DNA of 11,181 bases, from NCBI GenBank assembly GCA_905236685.1, contig CAJOPD010000011.1:1-11181 (forward strand). Direction: 5' to 3'. Under the pieces are notes generated by a model, which saw nothing but the letters and a program-made list of their open reading frames with translations, had not been told where the DNA came from and did no database searches. This document shows, one piece after another, positions 1-5,750 of the stretch. The number at the start of each line of letters is the position of its first letter. Positions within the stretch are counted from its first letter, which is position 1. The position numbers and the translations under genes are program-made. This DNA comes from an uncultured Clostridia bacterium (GTDB lineage: Bacteria; Bacillota; Clostridia; UBA1381).

Positions 1-730
1 AAAGCTTGCCAACATTTCAGAAAAACACATTATTGCATATACAAAATATATGCAAGGTAAAGGTCTTTCGGCATCTACTGTTAAGACAGAACTTGCGGCA
101 ATAAGGTTTTTCCACGATAATATGCCTTATACAAGAAACAAGCTTCCTGAAAATTCACAGCTTAACTTAAAACGGAGGAAATTCGGCGGAGTTGATAGAA
201 CTTGGTCAATGAAAGAGTTTAATGCTATGGTCGGTATTGCTATGGAAAATAACCATAATGACTATGCGGCAATATTTACTCTTGCAAGATACGCAGGACT
301 TCGTTTGGAGGAATGCTTGAGGATTGACACAAACAATGCACAAAAGGCAATAGAAACAGGAAAACTGTTCGTAAAGGGCAAGGGTGGTCTTACAAGGTAT
401 GTTCCTATAAATGAATCTATAAAGATTACATTAAGGAATATTCTGAAAATCGCTCCAAAGGGACAAAAGCTATTTGTAGCACCTGATGACAAGACACATC
501 TTGCTATGAAACGGCTTCAATGCTTCATATCGTATCATAGAAGGGCATTTACAGAAAAAAGGATAACCTTTCACGGTTTAAGACATACCTATGCACACGA
601 AAAGTATGATGAATACATAGGACAAGGCTATTCCGAATATCAATCACGAAAAAAGGTGTCGGAGCTTTTGGGACATCATCGTGATGAGGTAACCAAAATA
701 TATCTTGCAGAAAGTGATGACTATGCTTAA
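1..730 (+). CDS. Tyrosine recombinase (phage-integrase family), 5' end cut off by the window
   Basis: A site-specific DNA recombinase that would cut and rejoin DNA through a 3'-phosphotyrosine link. The reading frame is open from base 2, so the true start lies to the left; the first ATG inside the window (base 50) is probably internal because the preceding codons already read like a core-binding helix. About 242 residues are visible. Counting from that internal Met, the catalytic set is complete: Arg85 in GLRLEE, a beta-hairpin Lys near 109-111, His175 and Arg178 in HGLRHTYA, His209 in LLGHH, and the nucleophile Tyr218 in KIYL. The end of the gene overlaps the following HTH gene, so the two are probably translated together. 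The DNA is AT-rich compared with the ribosomal region. This is a second recombinase besides the integrase at 966-2156; whether it moves the same element or another one cannot be decided here. Confidence 0.9.
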   Translation, partial: KLANISEKHIIAYTKYMQGKGLSASTVKTELAAIRFFHDNMPYTRNKLPENSQLNLKRRKFGGVDRTWSMKEFNAMVGIAMENNHNDYAAIFTLARYAGLRLEECLRIDTNNAQKAIETGKLFVKGKGGLTRYVPINESIKITLRNILKIAPKGQKLFVAPDDKTHLAMKRLQCFISYHRRAFTEKRITFHGLRHTYAHEKYDEYIGQGYSEYQSRKKVSELLGHHRDEVTKIYLAESDDYA

Positions 731-899
731 TAGGTATAAGGATATACTAACAGTTGAGGAACTTTGCGAGGTCCTAAAAATCGGCAAAAACACCGCATAT
801 ACCCTGTTAAAAAGCGGAGAGATAAAGTCGGTTAAAATCGGCAGAGTGTATAAGATACCTAAAAGAAATGTTATCGCATACATTCTAAAAACAACTTGA
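717..899 (+). CDS. Small excisionase-like DNA-binding protein (HTH_17 / MerR-like)
   Basis: A 58-60 residue protein consisting of one winged helix-turn-helix domain of the excisionase type. The motif runs LTVEELCEVLKI, then GKNTAYTLLKSGEIKSVKIG, then a wing and RNVIAYI, as in small Xis and MerR-type recombination directionality factors. Such proteins bend DNA at attachment sites and favour excision; that role is inferred from the family and the position. Possible starts are ATG 717, ATG 723 or TTG 705. The ATG at 723 overlaps the stop of the upstream recombinase, and no start has a strong Shine-Dalgarno sequence, so translational coupling is likely. The gene sits 66 bp before the integrase gene, the usual xis-int order. 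It is a good xis candidate, but a repressor role is possible. Confidence 0.8.
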   Translation: MTMLNRYKDILTVEELCEVLKIGKNTAYTLLKSGEIKSVKIGRVYKIPKRNVIAYILKTT

Positions 900-908
900 A
901 TATTTGCT

Positions 909-936
909 CCGCTTATGGTATCATTACCATAAGCGG
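909..936. repeat. Perfect 12-bp inverted repeat between the xis-like gene and int
   Basis: The left arm CCGCTTATGGTA (909-920) and right arm TACCATAAGCGG (925-936) are exact reverse complements around a TCAT spacer. It lies 9 bp after the HTH gene stop and 13 bp before the integrase Shine-Dalgarno sequence. No T-run follows on the plus strand, so it is a poor intrinsic terminator. It could be an operator for the HTH protein, or an mRNA hairpin that sets the ratio of excisionase to integrase. Confidence 0.85.
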
Positions 937-965
937 ACTGCCTGACACCAAAGGAGGTTATAGTC

Positions 966-2156
966 GTGAAAGGTAGTTTACAACAAAAGCGCGGCAAATA
1001 TTATGCCGTATTCAGAGTAAATGGCAACAAAAATCCCACTTGGTTTCCGCTGAATATTGATGCCAAAGTCGGAAATAAGAGAAAAGCCGAAAAAGCAATG
1101 ACAGAGCTTTTAGTTAAATATAACAGTTCCCTAAAATATACTGATATTACCTTTTCTTGTTATATGGGAAATTGGCTTAAAAGCAAAAGAGAAATAATAA
1201 AGCCTTCCACTTATGAAACATATGAAGTAACAGTAAATAAGAAAATACTTCCGTATTTCAATGAAAAAGGATACAAGTTATCCTCTCTATCTTCCCTACA
1301 GCTTACCAACTATTTCAAGTTTTTGAAATTATGCGGCGGCAGAGGAGGAAAAGGCTTGTCCGAAAAGAGTGTAAAAAATATAAGAGGAATTATATCGGCA
1401 GCCTTGCAAGACGCAGTTAATGAGAATCTCTTGATATCAAATCCGATTTTGAAAAGCCAAATGCCCGTATTTGAAAAGGAGTTAAAAAAGGAAGTTACAA
1501 CATATTCCGCAAGAGAAGCAAGGGCACTTCTTGAGTTTGCAAAACACGCACAAAGCCATATCTATATATTTCTGCTCCTTGCGTTAAACACAGGTCTCAG
1601 AAGAGGAGAACTTTTGGCATTAACTTGGGACGATGTTGACTTTGAAAAAATGATACTTAATGTTACAAAAAGCAGAACGGGCACAAAAAAAGAGGTTACC
1701 TCTATGGTAACAAAGCCTAAGACTAAAAGCAGTAACAGGGTAATTCCCCTAACTGAATTTATCATCTCAGAATTGCAAGAGGAAAAACTGCGTCAGCAAA
1801 AGAATAAAGAACTTTTTGGAAACTGTTACGATTCAAGCCATAACTTCATAGTCAGAAACATTGACGGAAAACCTTACACAAATTTGAATGCAATAAACCG
1901 AGTAGTCAGCAGATTATGCAAAAATGCAGGACTAAAACATTGCACGATACACGGGTTTCGTCATACAGTTGCAAATCTGCTTGATGATAACGGTGTGCCG
2001 ATACAAGAAGTATCCGTGCTTTTAGGTCACGAGAATGTTGCCACAACAGAAAAAATATACATACACCGAAACAGAACAGCAAAGCGTGAAAATATATCGC
2101 TTTTGGAAAATGTAATCGGGTATGTTAGACAAGATGTTATACAAACACAAATTTAA
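966..2156 (+). CDS. int: Tyrosine integrase of a mobile element, next to tRNA-Trp
   Basis: A complete 396-residue integrase that would insert and excise a genomic island or integrative conjugative element. It starts at GTG 966, behind a strong AAAGGAGG at 950-957. Residues 1-55 (KGSLQQKRGKYYAVFRV) resemble the arm-type DNA-binding domain of Tn916/lambda-type integrases. Residues about 60-165 form the SAM-like core-binding domain. The catalytic domain fills about 175-385, with Arg212 (TGLRRGEL), Lys254 (PKTKSSNR), His329 and Arg332 (HGFRHT), His355 (LLGHEN) and nucleophile Tyr365 (EKIYIH). No active-site residue is missing. It points at the 3' end of tRNA-Trp, only 56 bp away, so that tRNA gene is probably the attachment site. 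It likely forms a recombination module with the HTH gene upstream. AT-rich composition supports horizontal origin. Confidence 0.95.
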   Translation: MKGSLQQKRGKYYAVFRVNGNKNPTWFPLNIDAKVGNKRKAEKAMTELLVKYNSSLKYTDITFSCYMGNWLKSKREIIKPSTYETYEVTVNKKILPYFNEKGYKLSSLSSLQLTNYFKFLKLCGGRGGKGLSEKSVKNIRGIISAALQDAVNENLLISNPILKSQMPVFEKELKKEVTTYSAREARALLEFAKHAQSHIYIFLLLALNTGLRRGELLALTWDDVDFEKMILNVTKSRTGTKKEVTSMVTKPKTKSSNRVIPLTEFIISELQEEKLRQQKNKELFGNCYDSSHNFIVRNIDGKPYTNLNAINRVVSRLCKNAGLKHCTIHGFRHTVANLLDDNGVPIQEVSVLLGHENVATTEKIYIHRNRTAKRENISLLENVIGYVRQDVIQTQI

Positions 2157-2168
2157 AGAAATGAAAAT

Positions 2169-2200
2169 CCTCACATTAGGCTTAAATGCTTAATGTGAGG
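2169..2200 (-). terminator. Intrinsic terminator behind tRNA-Trp
   Basis: A perfect 10-bp stem, CCTCACATTA (2169-2178) and TAATGTGAGG (2191-2200), with a 12-nt loop. Read on the minus strand it follows the tRNA 3' end by 12 bases and is followed by the U-rich ATTTTCATTTCTTT. On the plus strand no T-run follows, so it is a weaker stop for the integrase transcript. It lies on the mobile-element side of the tRNA end. Confidence 0.75.
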
Positions 2201-2212
2201 ACATAAAGTCAT

Positions 2213-2255
2213 TGGCAGGGGTACAAGGACTCGAACCTTGGGCACGCGGTTTTGG
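2213..2255. other. Probable attachment site (att) of the mobile element in the 3' half of tRNA-Trp
   Basis: Tyrosine integrases commonly recombine inside the 3' half of a tRNA gene (anticodon loop to CCA end). The integrase gene ends 56 bp away on that side. The matching direct repeat at the other end of the element would lie left of base 1; I see no second copy inside the window. The exact limits are therefore a guess from the family habit. Confidence 0.4.
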
Positions 2256-2288
2256 AGACCGCTGCTCTACCAACTGAGCTACACCCCT
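2213..2288 (-). tRNA. trnW: tRNA-Trp (anticodon CCA)
   Basis: A 76-nt cloverleaf including an encoded 3' CCA. The acceptor arm AGGGGTG pairs with TACCCCT, discriminator G. The D arm reads GCTCAGTTGGTAGAGC. The anticodon stem GCGGT/ACCGC (loop CTCCAAA) carries anticodon CCA at 2255-2253. The T arm reads AAGGTTCGAGTCCTT. It decodes UGG. No base is missing, so integration of the neighbouring element has left or restored an intact tRNA 3' half. Confidence 0.98.
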
Positions 2289-2306
2289 AAATTTGACTGC
2301 CCGATT

Positions 2307-2335
2307 ATTCTATCACAACAATCGCATACTGTCAA
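2307..2335 (-). promoter_or_regulatory. Sigma-A promoter of tRNA-Trp
   Basis: On the minus strand the -35 box is TTGACA (2335-2330) and the -10 box TAGAAT (2312-2307), with a 17-bp spacer. Transcription would begin near 2300, about 12 bases before the mature tRNA 5' end at 2288. Together with the hairpin at 2169-2200 this makes tRNA-Trp a single-gene unit. Confidence 0.85.
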
Positions 2336-2382
2336 TATTTTTACTATAAAATCTTGACAATACAGTCATTTTTTTATCAAAT

Positions 2383-3135
2383 TTATTTCTTAAACTCCCT
2401 CGCCTTATACAGCATCAATGCCGACGCAACTGCAACATTTAGCGATTCGGCGTTTCCGAAAATCTTGATTTTAATGCATTTATCACAAATTCCAAGCACT
2501 TCCTCCGACACGCCGTTTGCCTCATTACCTACCACTATTACCGTTTTATCGCCGTAAACATTCTCTGTATAATCAATCGTATTACCGCCGAGCGCTCCCG
2601 CCAAAACCGTATAGCCGTCAGCTTTCATCTTGTCTAAATCCCCTGCGGTTACATCTTCCGCTACATTTATATGGAAAAACGAGCCCATACTCGCACGCAC
2701 AGTTTTAGGATTAAAAATATCGGCACACCCCGGCGACAGCAGCAAATCTGCGCCGACAGCATCACAAATTCTGATTATTGTGCCCATATTCCCCGGGTCT
2801 GCCACCTTATCGCAGTAAAGGCAAAGCGGATTTTTTATCCCCTTATTGCCGCCATTTTTCATTTTTATAACAGCTATAACGCCCTGCGGGGTTTCGGTAT
2901 CGCAAAGACCGCCAAAAATCTTATCCGAAACGCGATAAATTTCGTCAAATTCAAAGCTTTCTTCAAGCTTATCCGACACCGCAATCAAATAAATATCGCT
3001 ACCCGCCGCAATTGCATCGCGCACCGACTTTATGCCCTCAACCGCATACATTCCGCTTTTTTGGCGGGCTTTTTTCGTTTTTAATGATTTTATAAACCTA
3101 TATGTAGGATTTTGTGTGGAAGTTATATCTTTCAT
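2383..3135 (-). CDS. TrmH/SpoU-family RNA 2'-O-ribose methyltransferase
   Basis: A 250-residue SPOUT methyltransferase that would use S-adenosylmethionine to methylate a ribose 2'-OH in rRNA or tRNA; the target base cannot be read from the sequence. Residues about 5-90 form the substrate-binding domain (KTKKARQKSGMYAVEGIKSV). The trefoil-knot catalytic domain follows. Motif 1 is KVADPGNMGTIIR (110-122) with catalytic-type Asn116 and Arg122, motif 2 is VVGNEANGVS (201-210), and motif 3 is KIFGNAESLNVAVA (224-237). In motif 3 the Pro common in the family (IPM) is replaced, reading IKIF. It starts at ATG 3135 behind GCGAGG. It is divergent from the transporter gene. No convincing terminator is seen between it and tRNA-Trp, only a 4-bp hairpin. 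It resembles the rlmB/ysgA group, but I do not assign a symbol. Confidence 0.93.
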   Translation of the reverse strand: MKDITSTQNPTYRFIKSLKTKKARQKSGMYAVEGIKSVRDAIAAGSDIYLIAVSDKLEESFEFDEIYRVSDKIFGGLCDTETPQGVIAVIKMKNGGNKGIKNPLCLYCDKVADPGNMGTIIRICDAVGADLLLSPGCADIFNPKTVRASMGSFFHINVAEDVTAGDLDKMKADGYTVLAGALGGNTIDYTENVYGDKTVIVVGNEANGVSEEVLGICDKCIKIKIFGNAESLNVAVASALMLYKAREFKK

Positions 3136-3165
3136 TTTTACCTCGCAAAACGCTTTTATACCGCT

Positions 3166-3194
3166 ATTATATCAGCTTTCGTTACACTTTTCAA
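3166..3194 (-). promoter_or_regulatory. Sigma-A promoter of the TrmH-family gene
   Basis: On the minus strand the -35 box is TTGAAA (3194-3189) and the -10 box TATAAT (3171-3166), with a 17-bp spacer. The leader to ATG 3135 is about 25 nt. It stands back to back with the transporter promoter. Confidence 0.85.
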
Positions 3195-3198
3195 GCAT

Positions 3199-3227
3199 TT
3201 GACATTTTTAGCTTTTCTTGGTATAAT
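3199..3227 (+). promoter_or_regulatory. Consensus sigma-A promoter of the MFS transporter gene
   Basis: The -35 box TTGACA (3199-3204) and -10 box TATAAT (3222-3227) both match consensus, separated by exactly 17 bp. The start codon lies about 20 bases after the expected transcription start, leaving no room for a riboswitch. Confidence 0.92.
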
Positions 3228-3254
3228 TTTATGGTTTTGTAAGGGGTGATTTTT

Positions 3255-4481
3255 GTGACCAAAAAAAGCACTATGCTTGCCTGTGAATTCGGCATAACAA
3301 CTCAATCTGCGGTGAACAACCTTGCTCCTATTTTATTTGTGATTTTTAAGGATAATTTCGGCATTTCTTATACGATGATTGCTAATATTATGCTTTTCAA
3401 TTTTTTGGTACAGATTGCAACAGATTTTACGGCGATAAAAATACTCGGCGCGCTCGATTACAGAAAATCGGGCATTTTGGCGCAGGCTTCTGCCGCTATC
3501 GGTTTAATTATGCTCGGTGTTTTGCCTAACATTATTCCCATATATCCCGCGCTTTTTACGGCGACATTCTTTATGGCGTTCGGCGGCGGGCTTTTGGAGG
3601 TTATGGTGAGCCCTATTGTCGATTCCATATCGGAGGGGCAAAGCTCGGCAAAAATGAATATGCTGCACTCCTTCTTCTGCTGGGGTCAGGTTGCCGTTGT
3701 TCTCACGGCAACAACCGCAATAAAGCTTTTCGGAAGTGATATATGGTATATCATACCTATGATTTGGGCGATTGTGCCGATAATCAGCATTGTGATGTTT
3801 TCGGTCGTTCCCATTCCCAACATTGCACGGGCAGAAAAACAGTCCGGCGAAAAATTGACCTTTAAATCAAGAGTATTCCTGCTTATGTGCTTTTTAATGA
3901 TTGCGTCGGGCGCTTCCGAAATAACTATGGCGGAATGGTCATCTGTCTTCGCTCAGAAAGGACTTGGGATAGACAAATTTGCAGGCGATATTTTAGGTCC
4001 CTGCCTTTTTGCCGTACTTATGGGCAGCGGAAGAGTTTTGTTCGGCTTTTTCGGCGGCAAATTAAGATTAAAAAATGTGCTTACCTACTGTTCAATATTA
4101 TGTACAGTATGCTATATTGTCGCGGCAACGGCTAAAAATCCGTACATTGCACTATTTGCCTGTGCTTTAACAGGATTTTCGGTGAGTATAATGTGGCCCG
4201 GGGTCTATTCCTACTCTTCAAGCCTTATTAAGCGGGGCAAGACGGCGATGTTCGGTATCCTGGCATTATGCGGAGATGTAGGCTGTTCCCTCGGCTCCTG
4301 GCTTACGGGAAGTATGTCGGATTTTTCTCTTACATTTTCAAAAGTACTTGAATTTGCCGACAAATTCGGGATTTCATACGAGCAAATGGGACTTAAAATC
4401 GGCATAGCCTGCGCGGCAGTTTTCCCGCTTTTGATGTCGGTAGCATTGATATTATTGGCGCCTGATGGTGCGGAAAATTGA
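3255..4481 (+). CDS. Major facilitator superfamily transporter (fucose-permease-like)
   Basis: An integral membrane protein of about 408 residues with roughly twelve hydrophobic segments, the usual MFS size. It would move a small solute across the cytoplasmic membrane; the substrate is unknown. The segment AFGGGLLEVMVSPIVDSI followed by KMNMLHSFFCWGQ resembles the sugar/fucose permease branch. In that branch the helix-4 to helix-5 region reads G-x-x-E-x-x-x-x-P, then NxxHxxF-x-x-G. A long loop between the two six-helix halves (IARAEKQSGEKLTFKSR) fits MFS topology. I prefer GTG 3255 as start because AAGGGGTGAT at 3241-3250 is a good Shine-Dalgarno sequence for it; GTG 3246 would lie inside that sequence. 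A perfect promoter lies just upstream and the bidirectional hairpin at 4597-4626 lies downstream. It appears to be a single-gene unit. Confidence 0.92.
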   Translation: MTKKSTMLACEFGITTQSAVNNLAPILFVIFKDNFGISYTMIANIMLFNFLVQIATDFTAIKILGALDYRKSGILAQASAAIGLIMLGVLPNIIPIYPALFTATFFMAFGGGLLEVMVSPIVDSISEGQSSAKMNMLHSFFCWGQVAVVLTATTAIKLFGSDIWYIIPMIWAIVPIISIVMFSVVPIPNIARAEKQSGEKLTFKSRVFLLMCFLMIASGASEITMAEWSSVFAQKGLGIDKFAGDILGPCLFAVLMGSGRVLFGFFGGKLRLKNVLTYCSILCTVCYIVAATAKNPYIALFACALTGFSVSIMWPGVYSYSSSLIKRGKTAMFGILALCGDVGCSLGSWLTGSMSDFSLTFSKVLEFADKFGISYEQMGLKIGIACAAVFPLLMSVALILLAPDGAEN

Positions 4482-4564
4482 TTTTTCACAAAATCGCCCG
4501 AATACGAGTGTTTTCCGCAAGATGAAAGCGTCAGGATTATCGCAAGTAAAGGAAAATATCTCAT
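4211..4564 (-). other. Possible lipoprotein-like ORF antisense to the transporter 3' end (doubtful)
   Basis: A minus-strand frame of 117 codons starting at ATG 4564, 8 nt behind AAAGGGAG. It begins MRYFPLLAIILTLSSC, a textbook lipoprotein signal: a basic N-end, a hydrophobic core and lipobox LSSC. Only the first 27 or so residues lie in the gap after the transporter gene; the remainder is antisense to it and has no recognisable domain. It follows a strong terminator and has no clear promoter. It may be chance, a gene remnant, or a real small lipoprotein. Confidence 0.15.
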
Positions 4565-4596
4565 TAAGTACACTCCCTTTTACTACCATTTTAACC

Positions 4597-4626
4597 AAAA
4601 AAAAGCAGAGCATACGCTCTGCTTTT
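4597..4626 (-). terminator. Strong intrinsic terminator ending the ribosomal cluster
   Basis: The perfect 11-bp stem AAAAGCAGAGC (4601-4611) and GCTCTGCTTTT (4616-4626) has a 4-nt loop. On the minus strand it lies 1 base after the rpmF stop and runs into eight consecutive U residues. On the plus strand it is followed by TTTTCTTATTT, so it may also stop the transporter transcript. It marks the end of the nine-gene minus-strand cluster. Confidence 0.93.
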
Positions 4627-4627
4627 C

Positions 4628-4810
4628 TTATTTGTCAGAAACTTTAACAACCTCTTTGTCGCCGTAATAGCCGCAGGCTTTACAAACCATATGAGGAAGT
4701 TTATATTCGTGGCAATGCGGGCATTTAACCATACCAGGAACTTCAAGTTTCCAGTTTGCTCTTCTTTTGTCTCTTCTTGATTTAGATACTTTACCCTTAG
4801 GTACTGCCAT
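4628..4810 (-). CDS. rpmF: 50S ribosomal protein L32, zinc-binding form
   Basis: A 60-residue protein of the large ribosomal subunit, full length for the family. The conserved start MAVPKGKVSKSRRDKRRA leads to a zinc ribbon with Cys30, Cys33, Cys43 and Cys46 (CPHC and CKAC), so this is the zinc-containing (C+) form. It starts at ATG 4810 behind GGGAGGTG. It lies 20 bp after the yceD gene, an arrangement conserved across many bacteria, and is the last gene of the unit before the terminator. Confidence 0.98.
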   Translation of the reverse strand: MAVPKGKVSKSRRDKRRANWKLEVPGMVKCPHCHEYKLPHMVCKACGYYGDKEVVKVSDK

Positions 4811-4830
4811 CTTAATCGCACCTCCCTATT

Positions 4831-5346
4831 TTAAGTATCGGTCATACTTTTCATAATTTCTGCTAATTTTTCCCAACGCGGATCCATATCATCTTTGCGG
4901 CAGCCGCAGTCGCCTTCATTCAAATCCGCACCGCAGACTGAACAAAGACCCTTACAATCCTCCCTGCAAAGATATTTTACGGGTACATTCATCAGAAAAT
5001 TGCTGACAATCACATCGTCAAGCTCTATTTCCTTGCCCGAATAGAGAATAATGTCCTCATCTTCGGGATTTTCTTCGCCCTCTCGCACAAGCGTTTCCCT
5101 TACGGGAAAGCAAATGTCAACCGTAAAGGGCTTTCCGCATCTTGCACAATGCACCGATGCCTTCCCGCTGACCGTCATATCAAGCTCTAAGGCTTTTGAG
5201 TTATTAACTATAACTCCCTCCGCTTTAAATGGCTCGGAAAAGTTGAATTCTTCGCCCATAAAGCGTATTTCGGGCATATCAAGGCCTTCGGAAACAGTTA
5301 ATTTTCCGTTTTCATTTCTAATGATGTCTGTCAGGTCGATAAGCAT
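4831..5346 (-). CDS. yceD: YceD/DUF177 family protein (23S rRNA accumulation)
   Basis: A 171-residue member of the DUF177 family, known to be needed for normal 23S rRNA levels in some bacteria and typically paired with rpmF, as here. Cysteine pairs are visible: Cys67/Cys70 (HCARCGKPF), then Cys127, Cys131, Cys135, Cys138 (CREDCKGLCSVCGADLNEG) and Cys147/Cys149. The conserved ending DPRWEKLAEI is present. The ATG lies only 2 bp after the rplL stop and has no good Shine-Dalgarno sequence of its own. Translation therefore probably depends on ribosomes finishing rplL. Placement directly behind rplL is unusual, since rpoB normally follows there. Confidence 0.93.
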   Translation of the reverse strand: MLIDLTDIIRNENGKLTVSEGLDMPEIRFMGEEFNFSEPFKAEGVIVNNSKALELDMTVSGKASVHCARCGKPFTVDICFPVRETLVREGEENPEDEDIILYSGKEIELDDVIVSNFLMNVPVKYLCREDCKGLCSVCGADLNEGDCGCRKDDMDPRWEKLAEIMKSMTDT

Positions 5347-5348
5347 AA

Positions 5349-5720
5349 TTATTTAAGTTCTACCTTTGCGCCTGCTTCTTCCAGCTTAGCCTTTATAGAC
5401 TCTGCTTCTTCCTTAGCAACGCCTGCTTTTACAGACTTAGGAGCTTCGTCAACCAAAGCCTTTGCTTCTTTAAGTCCAAGACCTGTGATTTCTCTTACAA
5501 CCTTGATAACATTAAGCTTTGAAGCGCCTGCTTCTGCAAGGATAACTTCAAATTCGGACTGCTCAGCTGCTGCTGCGCCGCCTTCTGCTGCACCGCCTGC
5601 TACAACAACAGGAGCTGCTGCGGATACGCCGAATTCTTCTTCCATAAGCTTTACAAGCTCTGCTACTTCCAATAATTTTAATTCTTTAATTTCATCTAAA
5701 ATTTTCTGAATGTCTGCCAT
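5349..5720 (-). CDS. rplL: 50S ribosomal protein L7/L12
   Basis: A 123-residue stalk protein that recruits and activates translation GTPases. Residues 1-33 form the N-terminal dimerisation/L10-binding helices (ILDEIKELKLLEVAELVKLM). An Ala/Gly-rich hinge follows at about 34-53. The globular C-terminal domain carries EFEVILAEAGASKLNVIKVVREITGLGLKEAKALVD and ends in EEAGAKVELK. Length is typical. It starts at ATG 5720 behind AGGAGG, 30 bp after rplJ. It belongs to the unit started by the promoter at 6598-6626 and controlled by the L10 leader. Confidence 0.98.
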   Translation of the reverse strand: MADIQKILDEIKELKLLEVAELVKLMEEEFGVSAAAPVVVAGGAAEGGAAAAEQSEFEVILAEAGASKLNVIKVVREITGLGLKEAKALVDEAPKSVKAGVAKEEAESIKAKLEEAGAKVELK

Positions 5721-5750
5721 TTTAATTTCCTCCTAAATAATTAGTTTAAA

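Noticed and set aside
1..2212. Second copy of the tRNA-Trp 3' end (the other att site)
   Set aside because: I searched by eye for the tRNA 3' sequence in the element part and found none; it must lie outside the window if it exists.
2354..2380. TTGACA on the plus strand near 2354 as a promoter
   Set aside because: No TATAAT-like box at 16-18 bp and no plus-strand gene follows.
2671..3084. A 137-codon plus-strand frame opposite the TrmH-family gene
   Set aside because: It is antisense to a clearly conserved methyltransferase, has no good Shine-Dalgarno sequence, and its peptide has no recognisable domain.
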